A stretch of DNA of 59,775 bases from an uncultured Bacteroidales bacterium. Its GTDB lineage: Bacteria; Bacteroidota; Bacteroidia; Bacteroidales; UBA932. Positions 25,084 to 32,452 of the stretch are shown here, in pieces; within the stretch, counting starts at the first letter, position 1, and each line of letters starts with the position of its first letter. The translations under genes and the position numbers were made by a program. The stretch is from assembly GCA_900320185.1 (NCBI GenBank), contig ONRD01000007.1:1-59775 (forward strand). Direction: 5' to 3'. The notes beneath the pieces were generated by a model. The model searched no databases and was not told the DNA's origin. It saw only the letters and a program-made list of their open reading frames with translations.

Positions 25084-26417
25084 AAGCGATAAGCAAGGAA
25101 ACATTCAACGGCGTCCTCAAGGGCATGGACATCGCCGACATTTCGCGTGCCACCATAAGGCAGTGCGTGAACGCAACCCAGGAACTTGAAAGGATCTCCG
25201 GAGAGAAATACGTCCACCTTGAATTCGGAGTACCCGGAATCAAGGCCTCCCAGATCGGAATCGACATGCAGAAGGAGGCGCTGGACGCCGGAATAGCATC
25301 CGTCTATCCTCCTACAGGAGGCATCCCTGAATTCAAATGGAACGCCTCCGCCTTCATCAAGGCGTTCATCGGTGTGGATATCTTCCCTGACAGCATAGTC
25401 CCTACCGTTGGATCCATGCAGGGCTGCTTCAACCTCCTGCTCGAGTGCTCGCAGCTCCACAAGGACCGGAAGGCAGTGATCTACATAAGTCCCGGATTCC
25501 CCTCACACTATCTCCAGGCCAAGATCCTCGGCCTTGAGGCTCGCACCTTCGACATCTATGACAACAGGGGCGACAAGCTCGGCCCCAAACTCGAGGAACT
25601 CCTCTCTGACGGGAAGGTATGCGCCATCGTGTATTCCAATCCAAACAACCCCTCCTGGGTATGCCTGACCGAAGATGAGCTCCGCACCATCGGAGAAGTC
25701 TGCACACGCCACGACGTGATAGCCCTCGAGGACATGGCCTATCTCTGCATGGACTTCCGCAGCGACCGCTCGGTACCTTTCAGCGCCCCCTACCAGCCGA
25801 CGGTGGCAAGGTACACCGACAACTACGCACTGATGCTGTCTGCGTCCAAGATCTTCAGCTATGCCGGAGAAAGGATAGGACTTGTAGCCATCTCGAACAA
25901 ACTCTACGCGCGCGAGTATCCGCGGCTTCATGAGCAGTACGGACTGTCCCGGTTCGGGGACAACTTCGTCCTGACCTTCATCTATGTGAACTCGTCGGGA
26001 TGCTCCCGCTCAGCCCAGAACGCCATGTCCGCGATGATGGAGGCCTCCGTAAGCGGGAGGTACGACTTCGTCGCCGAGCTCAGGGAATATGAACGCAGGG
26101 CGCACAAGGCAAAGGAGATATTCTTCAAGCACGGCTTCTCCCTGGTTTACGACAAGGACATGGGCCAGGACGTCAGCGACGGCTTCTTCTTCACCATGGG
26201 CTACGAAGGCATGTCCGGAAGCAGGATGCTGTCCCTGCTGATGAGGTGCGGGATAGGCGCGATAACCCTGAATGCGACAAGGAGCAGGCAGGAAGGCATC
26301 CGCGTCTGCGTGTCGATGCTGAACGGCGAGGAGGACTTCCGCAAACTGGACGAGCGGCTTGGCATGTTCACGGACCTGCTCGAAGAAGAAAACGAATCAG
26401 AAGCACAGGACAAATGA
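25080..26417 (+). CDS. Class I/II aminotransferase, probably aromatic
   Basis: 445-residue fold-type I PLP enzyme. Seen: YPPTGGIPEFKWNASAFIKA, SPGFPSHYLQAKILG, YSNPNNPSWVCLTEDEL, the PLP-ring Asp in ALEDMAYLCMDF, and the Schiff-base Lys in SASKIFSYAGERIGL. It would convert an amino acid, from context tryptophan, phenylalanine or tyrosine, to the 2-oxo acid used by IorAB. The preference for aromatic substrates is inferred from the operon, not from residues. ATGA overlaps link it to both neighbours. Confidence 0.85.
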   Translation: MKAISKETFNGVLKGMDIADISRATIRQCVNATQELERISGEKYVHLEFGVPGIKASQIGIDMQKEALDAGIASVYPPTGGIPEFKWNASAFIKAFIGVDIFPDSIVPTVGSMQGCFNLLLECSQLHKDRKAVIYISPGFPSHYLQAKILGLEARTFDIYDNRGDKLGPKLEELLSDGKVCAIVYSNPNNPSWVCLTEDELRTIGEVCTRHDVIALEDMAYLCMDFRSDRSVPFSAPYQPTVARYTDNYALMLSASKIFSYAGERIGLVAISNKLYAREYPRLHEQYGLSRFGDNFVLTFIYVNSSGCSRSAQNAMSAMMEASVSGRYDFVAELREYERRAHKAKEIFFKHGFSLVYDKDMGQDVSDGFFFTMGYEGMSGSRMLSLLMRCGIGAITLNATRSRQEGIRVCVSMLNGEEDFRKLDERLGMFTDLLEEENESEAQDK

Positions 26418-27715
26418 ATTACGTTTCAGCCGACGAGGCGATGACCCTCGTAAAGTCAGGGGACTGGGTGTTCTTCCAGGGAAGCACCTCTGTCCCGGTC
26501 ATACTCCAGGAAGCCCTTGCCCGCAGGCATGAAGACCTTCGCGACGTCAAGATCGTCTCAGGCTTCAACGTGACAAAGGGAACGGCTCCGTTCTGCAAGC
26601 CGGAGTACAGGGATTCATTCGAGGTGAACAGCCTCTTCCTCTGCGCGGACCAGCGTGAATATGTCGCCCAAGGCTACGGAAGCCTCATTCCGGGCTTCCT
26701 GAGCGACCTACCCGCCCTGATACGCCGCCGCGAGATTCCGATAGATGTCGCCTGCATAAACTGCTCCCTCCCCGACGAGGATGGCTACTGCAGCTACAAC
26801 ATATCCGCAGACCTCGCCCAACCAGCAGTGGAAACGGCCAGGGTCGTCATCGCGCAGGTGAACAAGAGCATCCCCTATCTCTACGGCACCGCCATGATCC
26901 ACGAATCCAAGATTACGGCGGCAGTGGAATGCGACGACCCGCCGGTCGACATGCAGTTCGGTCCTCCTACCGAGATCGAAAAGGCCATCGGAGGGTTCAT
27001 CGCCCAGGAGATTCCAGACGGAGCCACCCTCCAGATCGGCGTCGGAGGCATCCCGAACGCTACCCTGAACGGATTGAAAGACCACAGGCACCTGGGGCTC
27101 CACACCGAAGCCATGACCGACGGTGTCTTCCGGCTGATGCAGTCGGGCGTGATAGACAATTCGATGAAGAAATACGAGCCCGGACGCAGCGTTGCATCGC
27201 TGGCTCTGGGATCAAGGCACATGTACGAATTCATCGACCACAACAGAGACTGCGTGTTCTACGACGTCGGCGTCACAAATGACCCCGCCCTTATAAGGAT
27301 GAATCCCAACGCGGTAGCCATCAACTCCGCGATCGAGGTGGACCTCACCGGCCAGATCTGCGCCGACAGCATCGGAGACAAGATATTCTCCTCGGTCGGA
27401 GGCCAGCACGACTTCATGTACGGAGCTTCCCTGTCGGAAGGAGGCAAGACATTCATCGCCATGCCATCCCGTACGGCTAAGGGAAGGGCCAAGATCGTCC
27501 CTCGCCTCGCCCCGGGAGCCGGTGTGGTCACCACCCGCTTCCAGACCCAGTACATAGTCACTGAATACGGCTGCGTCTACCTGCGCAACAAGAACCTCGC
27601 CCAGAGGGCCAAGGCGCTGATATCCATCGCCCATCCCGACGACCGGGAAGCCCTGGACCGCGCGGCATTCGAGCGTTTCGGGCACATCTACCACAAGATC
27701 TGCAGCCTGGGCTGA
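26414..27715 (+). CDS. Acetyl-CoA hydrolase/transferase-family CoA transferase
   Basis: 433-residue family I-type CoA transferase (Cat1/4-hydroxybutyrate CoA-transferase group). The start is the ATG in the ATGA overlap, giving MNYVSADEAMTLVKSGDWV. Landmarks: FFQGSTSVPVILQEALARR, IGVGGIPNATLNGLKDHRHL and GLHTEAMTDG with the Glu that forms the CoA thioester intermediate, then FSSVGGQHDFMYGASLSEGG. As last gene of the iorAB operon it would take CoA from an aryl-acetyl-CoA and pass it to acetate or another acid, freeing aryl acetate and saving the thioester energy. A less likely alternative is simple acetate/butyrate CoA exchange. Confidence 0.88.
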   Translation: MNYVSADEAMTLVKSGDWVFFQGSTSVPVILQEALARRHEDLRDVKIVSGFNVTKGTAPFCKPEYRDSFEVNSLFLCADQREYVAQGYGSLIPGFLSDLPALIRRREIPIDVACINCSLPDEDGYCSYNISADLAQPAVETARVVIAQVNKSIPYLYGTAMIHESKITAAVECDDPPVDMQFGPPTEIEKAIGGFIAQEIPDGATLQIGVGGIPNATLNGLKDHRHLGLHTEAMTDGVFRLMQSGVIDNSMKKYEPGRSVASLALGSRHMYEFIDHNRDCVFYDVGVTNDPALIRMNPNAVAINSAIEVDLTGQICADSIGDKIFSSVGGQHDFMYGASLSEGGKTFIAMPSRTAKGRAKIVPRLAPGAGVVTTRFQTQYIVTEYGCVYLRNKNLAQRAKALISIAHPDDREALDRAAFERFGHIYHKICSLG

Positions 27716-27727
27716 GGCCTTCGCCTC
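27714..27727. terminator. Small hairpin at convergent gene ends
   Basis: GAGGC-CTTC-GCCTC overlaps the end of the CoA transferase gene in the 28-base gap before the convergent antiporter gene. Short and without a T-run. Confidence 0.3.
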
Positions 27728-27743
27728 CGACCGGATTCCTTTC

Positions 27744-29039
27744 CTAGGAACAGTACCGGGGGAACCTCAGCGCTATGGAAAGGCATGCGACAATGAACAA
27801 TACGAACGGATAGTACAGGTACGGGATCACAGAGACGGCCGGGATGCCGGAAAGGCTCGATGCCATGAGCAGCTGCGCACCGTAAGGGATTATGCCCTGG
27901 ACGACGCATGAGAAGGTGTCCAGGATCGAGGCCGTCTTCCTCGGATCGAGTCCGAACCTGTCGGTTATGTCCTTGGCTATCTTGCCCGTAGACAGGATGG
28001 CGATAGTGTTGTTGGCGGTGCAGAACCCGGACAGTCCGACAAGGGCGGCGATGCCGGCTTCCGCCCCTCTCCTGCCATGGATTCCCCTGGTCAGTCCCCG
28101 GATGATGAAATCGATTCCTCCATTGCGACGGATAAGTTCCAGCATCCCTCCTGAAAGCAGGGTGACTATGATCAAGTCGCCCATTCCGGCTATCCCCTCT
28201 CCCACGCTTGCGAGGAAACCCGTCCACGACAGTCCGGAGGCAAGACCGAGCACGACGCACAGGGCAAGTCCCGCAGCCAGGACGGTAAGGACATTGACAC
28301 CGCAGAGCGCAAGGACTATCACGCAGAGATAAGGAAGAAGTTTGAGCAGGTCAACCTCGCCGGCCGGAGGGAAGGCATCCGCCTCCAGTCCGACGAAAGT
28401 GTAGACTACGGCTACTACGAGGGCTGCCGGGCCGGCGATCCATATGTTTGCCTTGAACTTGTCCGACATGGAGCAACCCTGAGTCGTGGTAGAAGCTATG
28501 GTCGTGTCCGAGATGAATGAAAGGTTGTCGCCGAAAAAGGCTCCTCCTACAATCAGGGCGACCATCAGAGGAGTTGAAAGCCCCGCTTGAGATGCTATCC
28601 CGGAAGCTATTGGTACCAAGGCGACTATGGTTCCGACACTGGTACCTATTGACATGGAGATGAAGCAAGCGGCCAGAAAGAGTCCCGGAAGCAGGAACTT
28701 CCCGGGCAGGAGAGTGAGTGTCAGGTTGACCGTGGCCTCGACGCTGCCTATCGCCTTGGCAGTGGAGGCGAAGGCACCTGCCATTATGAATATCCAGATC
28801 ATCAGGAGGACGTTGCTGTCACCGGCCCCTTTCGAGAAAACCTTCGCCTTTTCGGCGACCTTGCCCGGAGTCACGGCCAACCCGTAGATGGAAGCGACCA
28901 GGAAGGCCGAAGAAATCGGAACCGCGCTGAAATCACCGGCGGCAAGGGACGACAGGAGATAGACAAGGACAAAAACGAACATCGGGCTGAGCGCAAGCCA
29001 GCCGTTCATCCTGGTGATGCCTGTCGTTCCGGAAGCCAT
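27744..29039 (-). CDS. NhaC-type Na+/H+ antiporter family protein
   Basis: 431-residue inner membrane transporter with about eleven hydrophobic segments. Landmarks of the NhaC/ion-transporter family: ISMSIGTSVGTIVALVPIAS, GGAFFGDNLSFISDTTIAST and the TTTQGCSMSDKFKAN segment, then near the end GFCTANNTIAILSTGKIAKD. It should exchange Na+ for H+ or an organic acid counter-ion such as malate/lactate in MleN-like members; which is not decided here. Its start overlaps the stop of the CpsB-type phosphatase by one base (TGATG), so they are co-translated. Confidence 0.85.
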   Translation of the reverse strand: MASGTTGITRMNGWLALSPMFVFVLVYLLSSLAAGDFSAVPISSAFLVASIYGLAVTPGKVAEKAKVFSKGAGDSNVLLMIWIFIMAGAFASTAKAIGSVEATVNLTLTLLPGKFLLPGLFLAACFISMSIGTSVGTIVALVPIASGIASQAGLSTPLMVALIVGGAFFGDNLSFISDTTIASTTTQGCSMSDKFKANIWIAGPAALVVAVVYTFVGLEADAFPPAGEVDLLKLLPYLCVIVLALCGVNVLTVLAAGLALCVVLGLASGLSWTGFLASVGEGIAGMGDLIIVTLLSGGMLELIRRNGGIDFIIRGLTRGIHGRRGAEAGIAALVGLSGFCTANNTIAILSTGKIAKDITDRFGLDPRKTASILDTFSCVVQGIIPYGAQLLMASSLSGIPAVSVIPYLYYPFVLFIVACLSIALRFPRYCS

Positions 29040-29755
29040 CAGTACTTGTTGCAGGTGAGAAGGGACAGGCTCCCGGCGAGGGCCTTGTCGAGCTTGCCGG
29101 AGACGAAATTCCGGAGAATCCTCAAGGCATGGATATCAGTCCCCGCATAGTCATAGTACCCCTTCTTGAGGAGCATCCTGGAGACCCGCTGCGCCCCTTC
29201 GTCATAGAGGCCGACGAGGGAGAAGACGTTGAGCTGGAAAAGGACTCCCATCTCCTTCAGGCGGTCGTAGTCCTTCAAGTCCATGTAGACATAGCGCTCC
29301 GGATGGGCAAGCACCGGATGGAATCCCGCGTGCTTTATCCGCTCCAGAGTCTCGAGGAAGCCCATCGGAGGGGTGAAATAAGAAGTCTCGACGAGCAGGT
29401 GGTCTCCTGCCTGGCCCACCGGCAGGAGGTCTCCGCTTTCCAGCCGCGAGACGAAGAGACTGTCTATCATGTTCTCGGCGCCGAGGTGGAGTTTCAAGGG
29501 CCCCGTGTACCGGGAACACAACTCCTCGAAGCGCACTCTCAGCTCGGAAGGCTTGTTCGGGATGTCCTCCATCACATGAGGCGTAAGCCAGACTTCCTCC
29601 AGGCCGAGCCTTTCATATTCGGAAAGGATGGCGAGGGACTCCTCCATCTTCCGTACTCCGTCATCCACTCCCGGAAGGATGTGGGAATGACAATCTGTCA
29701 TCCCCTTGAAAACACCGGCATCAAGAAGGGATATCGACTTCGAAAAAGGCCACAT
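29039..29755 (-). CDS. CpsB/CapC-family tyrosine-protein phosphatase (PHP fold)
   Basis: 238-residue manganese-type phosphatase of the Wzb/YwqE group. Metal-ligand motifs: MTDCHSHILPGVDDGVRKM near the N-terminus, VWLTPHVMEDIP, LLVETSYFTPP, VLAHPERYVYM and YAGTDIHALRIL near the end. Such enzymes dephosphorylate tyrosine kinases that control capsule or exopolysaccharide export. It lies 11 bases after the nucleotide-sugar dehydratase gene, which fits a polysaccharide role. No tyrosine kinase gene is in the window. Confidence 0.88.
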   Translation of the reverse strand: MWPFSKSISLLDAGVFKGMTDCHSHILPGVDDGVRKMEESLAILSEYERLGLEEVWLTPHVMEDIPNKPSELRVRFEELCSRYTGPLKLHLGAENMIDSLFVSRLESGDLLPVGQAGDHLLVETSYFTPPMGFLETLERIKHAGFHPVLAHPERYVYMDLKDYDRLKEMGVLFQLNVFSLVGLYDEGAQRVSRMLLKKGYYDYAGTDIHALRILRNFVSGKLDKALAGSLSLLTCNKY

Positions 29756-29766
29756 GACGGAAACTC

Positions 29767-31689
29767 TTACTTGTCGAGAACGGAATAGACGGAATGGTTG
29801 CTCACGTATTCGGGCACGAGACGCTTCATGGCGGCAACGGTCCTGAGGTCGTCATACTCGCCGGAGATACGGATCAACTCCTCGACGGCGGCCTCGACCT
29901 GGGAGTAGTCATACTCGCGGACGTTCGCGATGTGGATCTTCTCGTGGAAGGAAGGCTTTGTCGTCTCGGCCTTGTTCAGGACCTCCTCGTAGAGTTTTTC
30001 CCCGTCACGGAGGCCAGTGTACTCGATCTCGACATCCTGGGCACCCGAGAGGCGGATCATCCTCAGCGCCAGGTCGGCGATGCGGACGGGCTTGCCCATG
30101 TCGAACACGAAGATCTCCCCCCCCTGCCCTTTCGTTCCGGCTTCCAGGACCAGCTTGCAGGCCTCGGGAATCAGCATGAAGTAGCGGATCACGTTCGGGT
30201 CGGTGACGGTGACGGGACCGCCTGCCTTGATCTGCTTCTCGAAGATCGGAATGACGGAACCATTTGATCCAAGGACATTTCCGAAACGGGTCGTGACGAA
30301 CTGGGTGTGTCCCTGCACCTTCCCTTCGTTCTCGGCCTTGTTGAGGCTCTGGACATATATCTCGCAGATCCTCTTCGAGCATCCCATCACGTTCGTAGGG
30401 TTGACGGCCTTGTCCGTCGAGATCATCACGAACTTGTCAACCCCGGTCTCGACCGAGAGGTCGGCTATGACCTTGGTTCCGTACACATTGTTCTGGATGC
30501 TTTCTGAAGGATTGTCCTCCATCATCGGGACATGTTTGTAGGCGGCAGCATGGAAGACGATCTCAGGCCTGAAGGTCTCGAAGATGTGCCTCATCCTCCC
30601 CTCTTTGGTGATCGATGTCACCACGGTGGAAGCCTTCACTCCGGGGAAGTCATGTGCCATCATCAGGCGGATGTCATGCTGGGGCGTCTCGGCCGAATCG
30701 ATGAGCATCATCTCCGCTGGGGCGAAGGATGCCACCTGGCGGACGATCTCGCTTCCGATACTTCCGGCGGAACCCGTGATCAGGATGCGCTTCCCGGCAA
30801 GGGAGTCTTTCACAGCCTCGAGGTCGACCTCGATCTCATCCCTGGGAAGAAGGTCCTCGATGCAGACCTCCTTGTAGGTCGACGCCACGGAGGGGATATC
30901 CTTGTCCCATTCGGATGTCCCGTAGCTCATGAATATCTTCGCATCGGCTGCCAGAATATAGTCCTGGAGCCTTGTGTCGTTACGGAAACGCTCGACCCTG
31001 CCCGGAGCGACAAGCACTGCGTCTATCCTGCGCCTGCGGAGCACGGAAGTGAGGTTCTCGTCGGCTTCGTAGACAGGCTCTCCGAGTAGATGGGTCGACT
31101 TGTTCGTAAGCTCCGGATCATGGGAGATGAATCCGCATAGCTTGAAACGGGCCGGCTTTTCGCCCCGGATGCTCTTCGCAAGGCCGATGCCTCCAACCCG
31201 GATGCCGTAGATGAAGACCCGCATGGCTCCCTCGGTGCGGAAATAGCCCTCGTAGATGGACTTGATGCTTATCCTCATCAGCCACATCTGCGTGGTGGCA
31301 AGGATGAACACCGCGATGATGAGAGGGATGCGCAGACGGAGGAAGACCCCCTGCGGGACCAGGTCGAGCGGATATTGTACGAGGATGGCCGCAGCCATCG
31401 AACAGAGCATGGCATTGCCGATGCGTTCAAGGTCGCCGAAGGAAGAGTAGCGGATGATTCCGGAATATGTACGGAAGATCTTGAAGAAGACCGTGCTCAG
31501 GGCCAGGAAAACCAGCAGGGTCCTCAGCAGCGGCCAGAAATGCTGCTGCAGGTCGGCGCCCCGGTAGAAAAGCCAGTAGACCAGGATTGCCGAGAAGAGA
31601 ATGATGATGTAATCCAAGAGAAGGATGCACCAATAGGGCAGGGTCCTCTTGGAGAAATACCAGTTGATCAGGTTCTTGAACAATCTCAT
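29767..31689 (-). CDS. Membrane nucleotide-sugar 4,6-dehydratase (CapD/WbpM/PglF-like)
   Basis: 640-residue protein: four membrane helices in the first 150 residues, a CoA-binding-like Rossmann segment, then a C-terminal SDR domain from about 290. Seen: ILITGSAGSIGSEIVRQVA (NAD site), FHAAAYKHVPMMEDNPSE, and MISTDKAVNPTNVMGCSKR around the catalytic region. The family converts UDP-GlcNAc or a related sugar to a 4-keto-6-deoxy form, the first step to bacillosamine- or fucosamine-type sugars for surface glycans. First gene of a probable three-gene unit with cpsB-like and nhaC-like genes. A triplicated promoter-like repeat lies upstream. Confidence 0.9.
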   Translation of the reverse strand: MRLFKNLINWYFSKRTLPYWCILLLDYIIILFSAILVYWLFYRGADLQQHFWPLLRTLLVFLALSTVFFKIFRTYSGIIRYSSFGDLERIGNAMLCSMAAAILVQYPLDLVPQGVFLRLRIPLIIAVFILATTQMWLMRISIKSIYEGYFRTEGAMRVFIYGIRVGGIGLAKSIRGEKPARFKLCGFISHDPELTNKSTHLLGEPVYEADENLTSVLRRRRIDAVLVAPGRVERFRNDTRLQDYILAADAKIFMSYGTSEWDKDIPSVASTYKEVCIEDLLPRDEIEVDLEAVKDSLAGKRILITGSAGSIGSEIVRQVASFAPAEMMLIDSAETPQHDIRLMMAHDFPGVKASTVVTSITKEGRMRHIFETFRPEIVFHAAAYKHVPMMEDNPSESIQNNVYGTKVIADLSVETGVDKFVMISTDKAVNPTNVMGCSKRICEIYVQSLNKAENEGKVQGHTQFVTTRFGNVLGSNGSVIPIFEKQIKAGGPVTVTDPNVIRYFMLIPEACKLVLEAGTKGQGGEIFVFDMGKPVRIADLALRMIRLSGAQDVEIEYTGLRDGEKLYEEVLNKAETTKPSFHEKIHIANVREYDYSQVEAAVEELIRISGEYDDLRTVAAMKRLVPEYVSNHSVYSVLDK

Positions 31690-31747
31690 TCCAGTTGCGG
31701 CGGCAGCCGGTCCGAAGACAAGGCTGTCGCATTATCAATAAACTCTA

Positions 31748-31778
31748 CAAATGTAAGCAATACATGTCGAAAATTCAA
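31748..31778 (-). promoter_or_regulatory. Dehydratase promoter, TTG-N20-TACATTTG
   Basis: Read on the minus strand, the repeat copy nearest the gene gives TTG, a 20-base spacer and TACATTTG, matching the Bacteroidota consensus. This would give a leader of about 55 bases before the dehydratase ATG. Confidence 0.55.
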
Positions 31779-31841
31779 GAAATGTAAGCAACAAATGTCG
31801 ACAATTCAAGAAATGAAAGCAATAAATGTCGATAATTCAAG
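31749..31841 (-). repeat. Three tandem 31-bp repeats, each promoter-like
   Basis: Three exactly adjacent 31-base units (31749-31779, 31780-31810, 31811-31841) with the minus-strand pattern CTTGAATT, TCGACAT, TTGCTT, CATTT and a few substitutions. Each unit holds a TTG and, 20 bases on, a -7-like octamer: TACATTTG in the gene-proximal copy, TACATTTC in the middle, TTCATTTC in the distal one. The middle unit also contains the palindrome TGTCGACA. The block is strikingly AT-rich for this genome. Part of the 323-base gap between two minus-strand genes. Confidence 0.85.
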
Positions 31842-31853
31842 CGACAACCAGGA

Positions 31854-31945
31854 GGCAGTGCCCTTTTGCCGACTGGTACCCCGCCCCAGGGGTAACGGAC
31901 ATCACTGCCAGGCACCAATTGCCGGGCTCCCATGGCGGAGACCCT
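31854..31945. other. Structured non-coding spacer of unknown role
   Basis: Between the terminator and the tandem repeats lies a GC-rich stretch that folds well: GGCAGTG (31854-31860) pairs with CACTGCC (31903-31909) around an inner GGTACCCC/GGGGTA hairpin (31875-31894), and a second imperfect hairpin covers about 31922-31945. No convincing open frame is seen on either strand. I compared it by eye with 6S, SRP, tmRNA, RNase P, cobalamin, TPP and FMN elements and found no match. It could be a small RNA, a regulatory element or a degenerate mobile sequence. Confidence 0.35.
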
Positions 31946-31947
31946 GC

Positions 31948-31989
31948 AAAAAATATGGGCCGGTCGGGAAGCAACTCCCCAGCCGGTCC
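31948..31989 (-). terminator. Rho-independent terminator of the acidic-tail protein gene
   Basis: On the minus strand a 15-bp stem with two mismatches (GGACCGGCTGGGGAG against CTTCCCGACCGGCCC, TTG loop) is followed by ATATTTTTT. It begins 23 bases after the stop codon of the upstream minus-strand gene and is the best intrinsic terminator in the window. Confidence 0.75.
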
Positions 31990-32012
31990 TTGCATGATTG
32001 TATAGGTTTGAA

Positions 32013-32372
32013 TCAAGCGTCCTGTGAATCGTCATCCCCACCATACTGGGAGATGTTGTCGTCAGGGAGAGGATTGTCTCCCTCGGCGGAAGACCCTTCG
32101 TCGACATCCTCGTCGTCTCCCCTCTCGAGCCACCTTTCGAGAGCTTCCGGATCATCGGTCTTGACCTTGATCTTGACAAGGCAGATTTCATCGTCGGTCT
32201 CGACTGTCACGGCCTCGAAGGTCGAACCGTCAGGTTTCGTGTATTTCACGAGCTCAGGGAAGAAATCGCTGAAGCCCTTGGGATATTTCTCGTTGAATGC
32301 AGCAGCCAGTTCTTCCGACATGTTCTCGAAACTGACCACGTGTCTTTTCTTCTGGGTTGAAGGAACAGTCAT
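32013..32372 (-). CDS. Conserved hypothetical protein with acidic tail
   Basis: 119 residues. The N-terminal 85 residues form a small alpha/beta domain: KKRHVVSFENMSEELAAAFN, EKYPKGFSDFFPELVKY, then TFEAVTVETDDEICLVKIKV. The last 35 residues are mostly Asp, Glu, Gly and Ser, without regular structure. I recall similar short proteins with a YPKG-type motif in Bacteroidales but know no function. Transcribed alone: possible promoter upstream and a clear terminator downstream. Confidence 0.7.
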   Translation of the reverse strand: MTVPSTQKKRHVVSFENMSEELAAAFNEKYPKGFSDFFPELVKYTKPDGSTFEAVTVETDDEICLVKIKVKTDDPEALERWLERGDDEDVDEGSSAEGDNPLPDDNISQYGGDDDSQDA

Positions 32373-32413
32373 GATTCTTTCTCGCTAATTAAAATCCTCC
32401 GTTGTTCACGGTG

Positions 32414-32443
32414 CAATATTAAGACATTTTTCTGAATTGCAAA
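32414..32443 (-). promoter_or_regulatory. Possible promoter TTTG-N18-TAATATTG
   Basis: Minus-strand TTTG and, 18 bases on, TAATATTG (one mismatch to TAnnTTTG) about 42 bases before the ATG of the acidic-tail protein. Confidence 0.35.
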
Positions 32444-32452
32444 GAATGAACA

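Noticed and set aside
31749-31841. Possible CRISPR array
   Set aside because: The 31-bp units are directly adjacent with no spacers, only three copies, and no cas genes are in the window.
31854-31989. Known RNA: 6S, SRP, tmRNA, RNase P, or cobalamin/TPP/FMN riboswitch
   Set aside because: None of the conserved sequence motifs of these families could be found by eye on either strand; one hairpin is explained better as a terminator.
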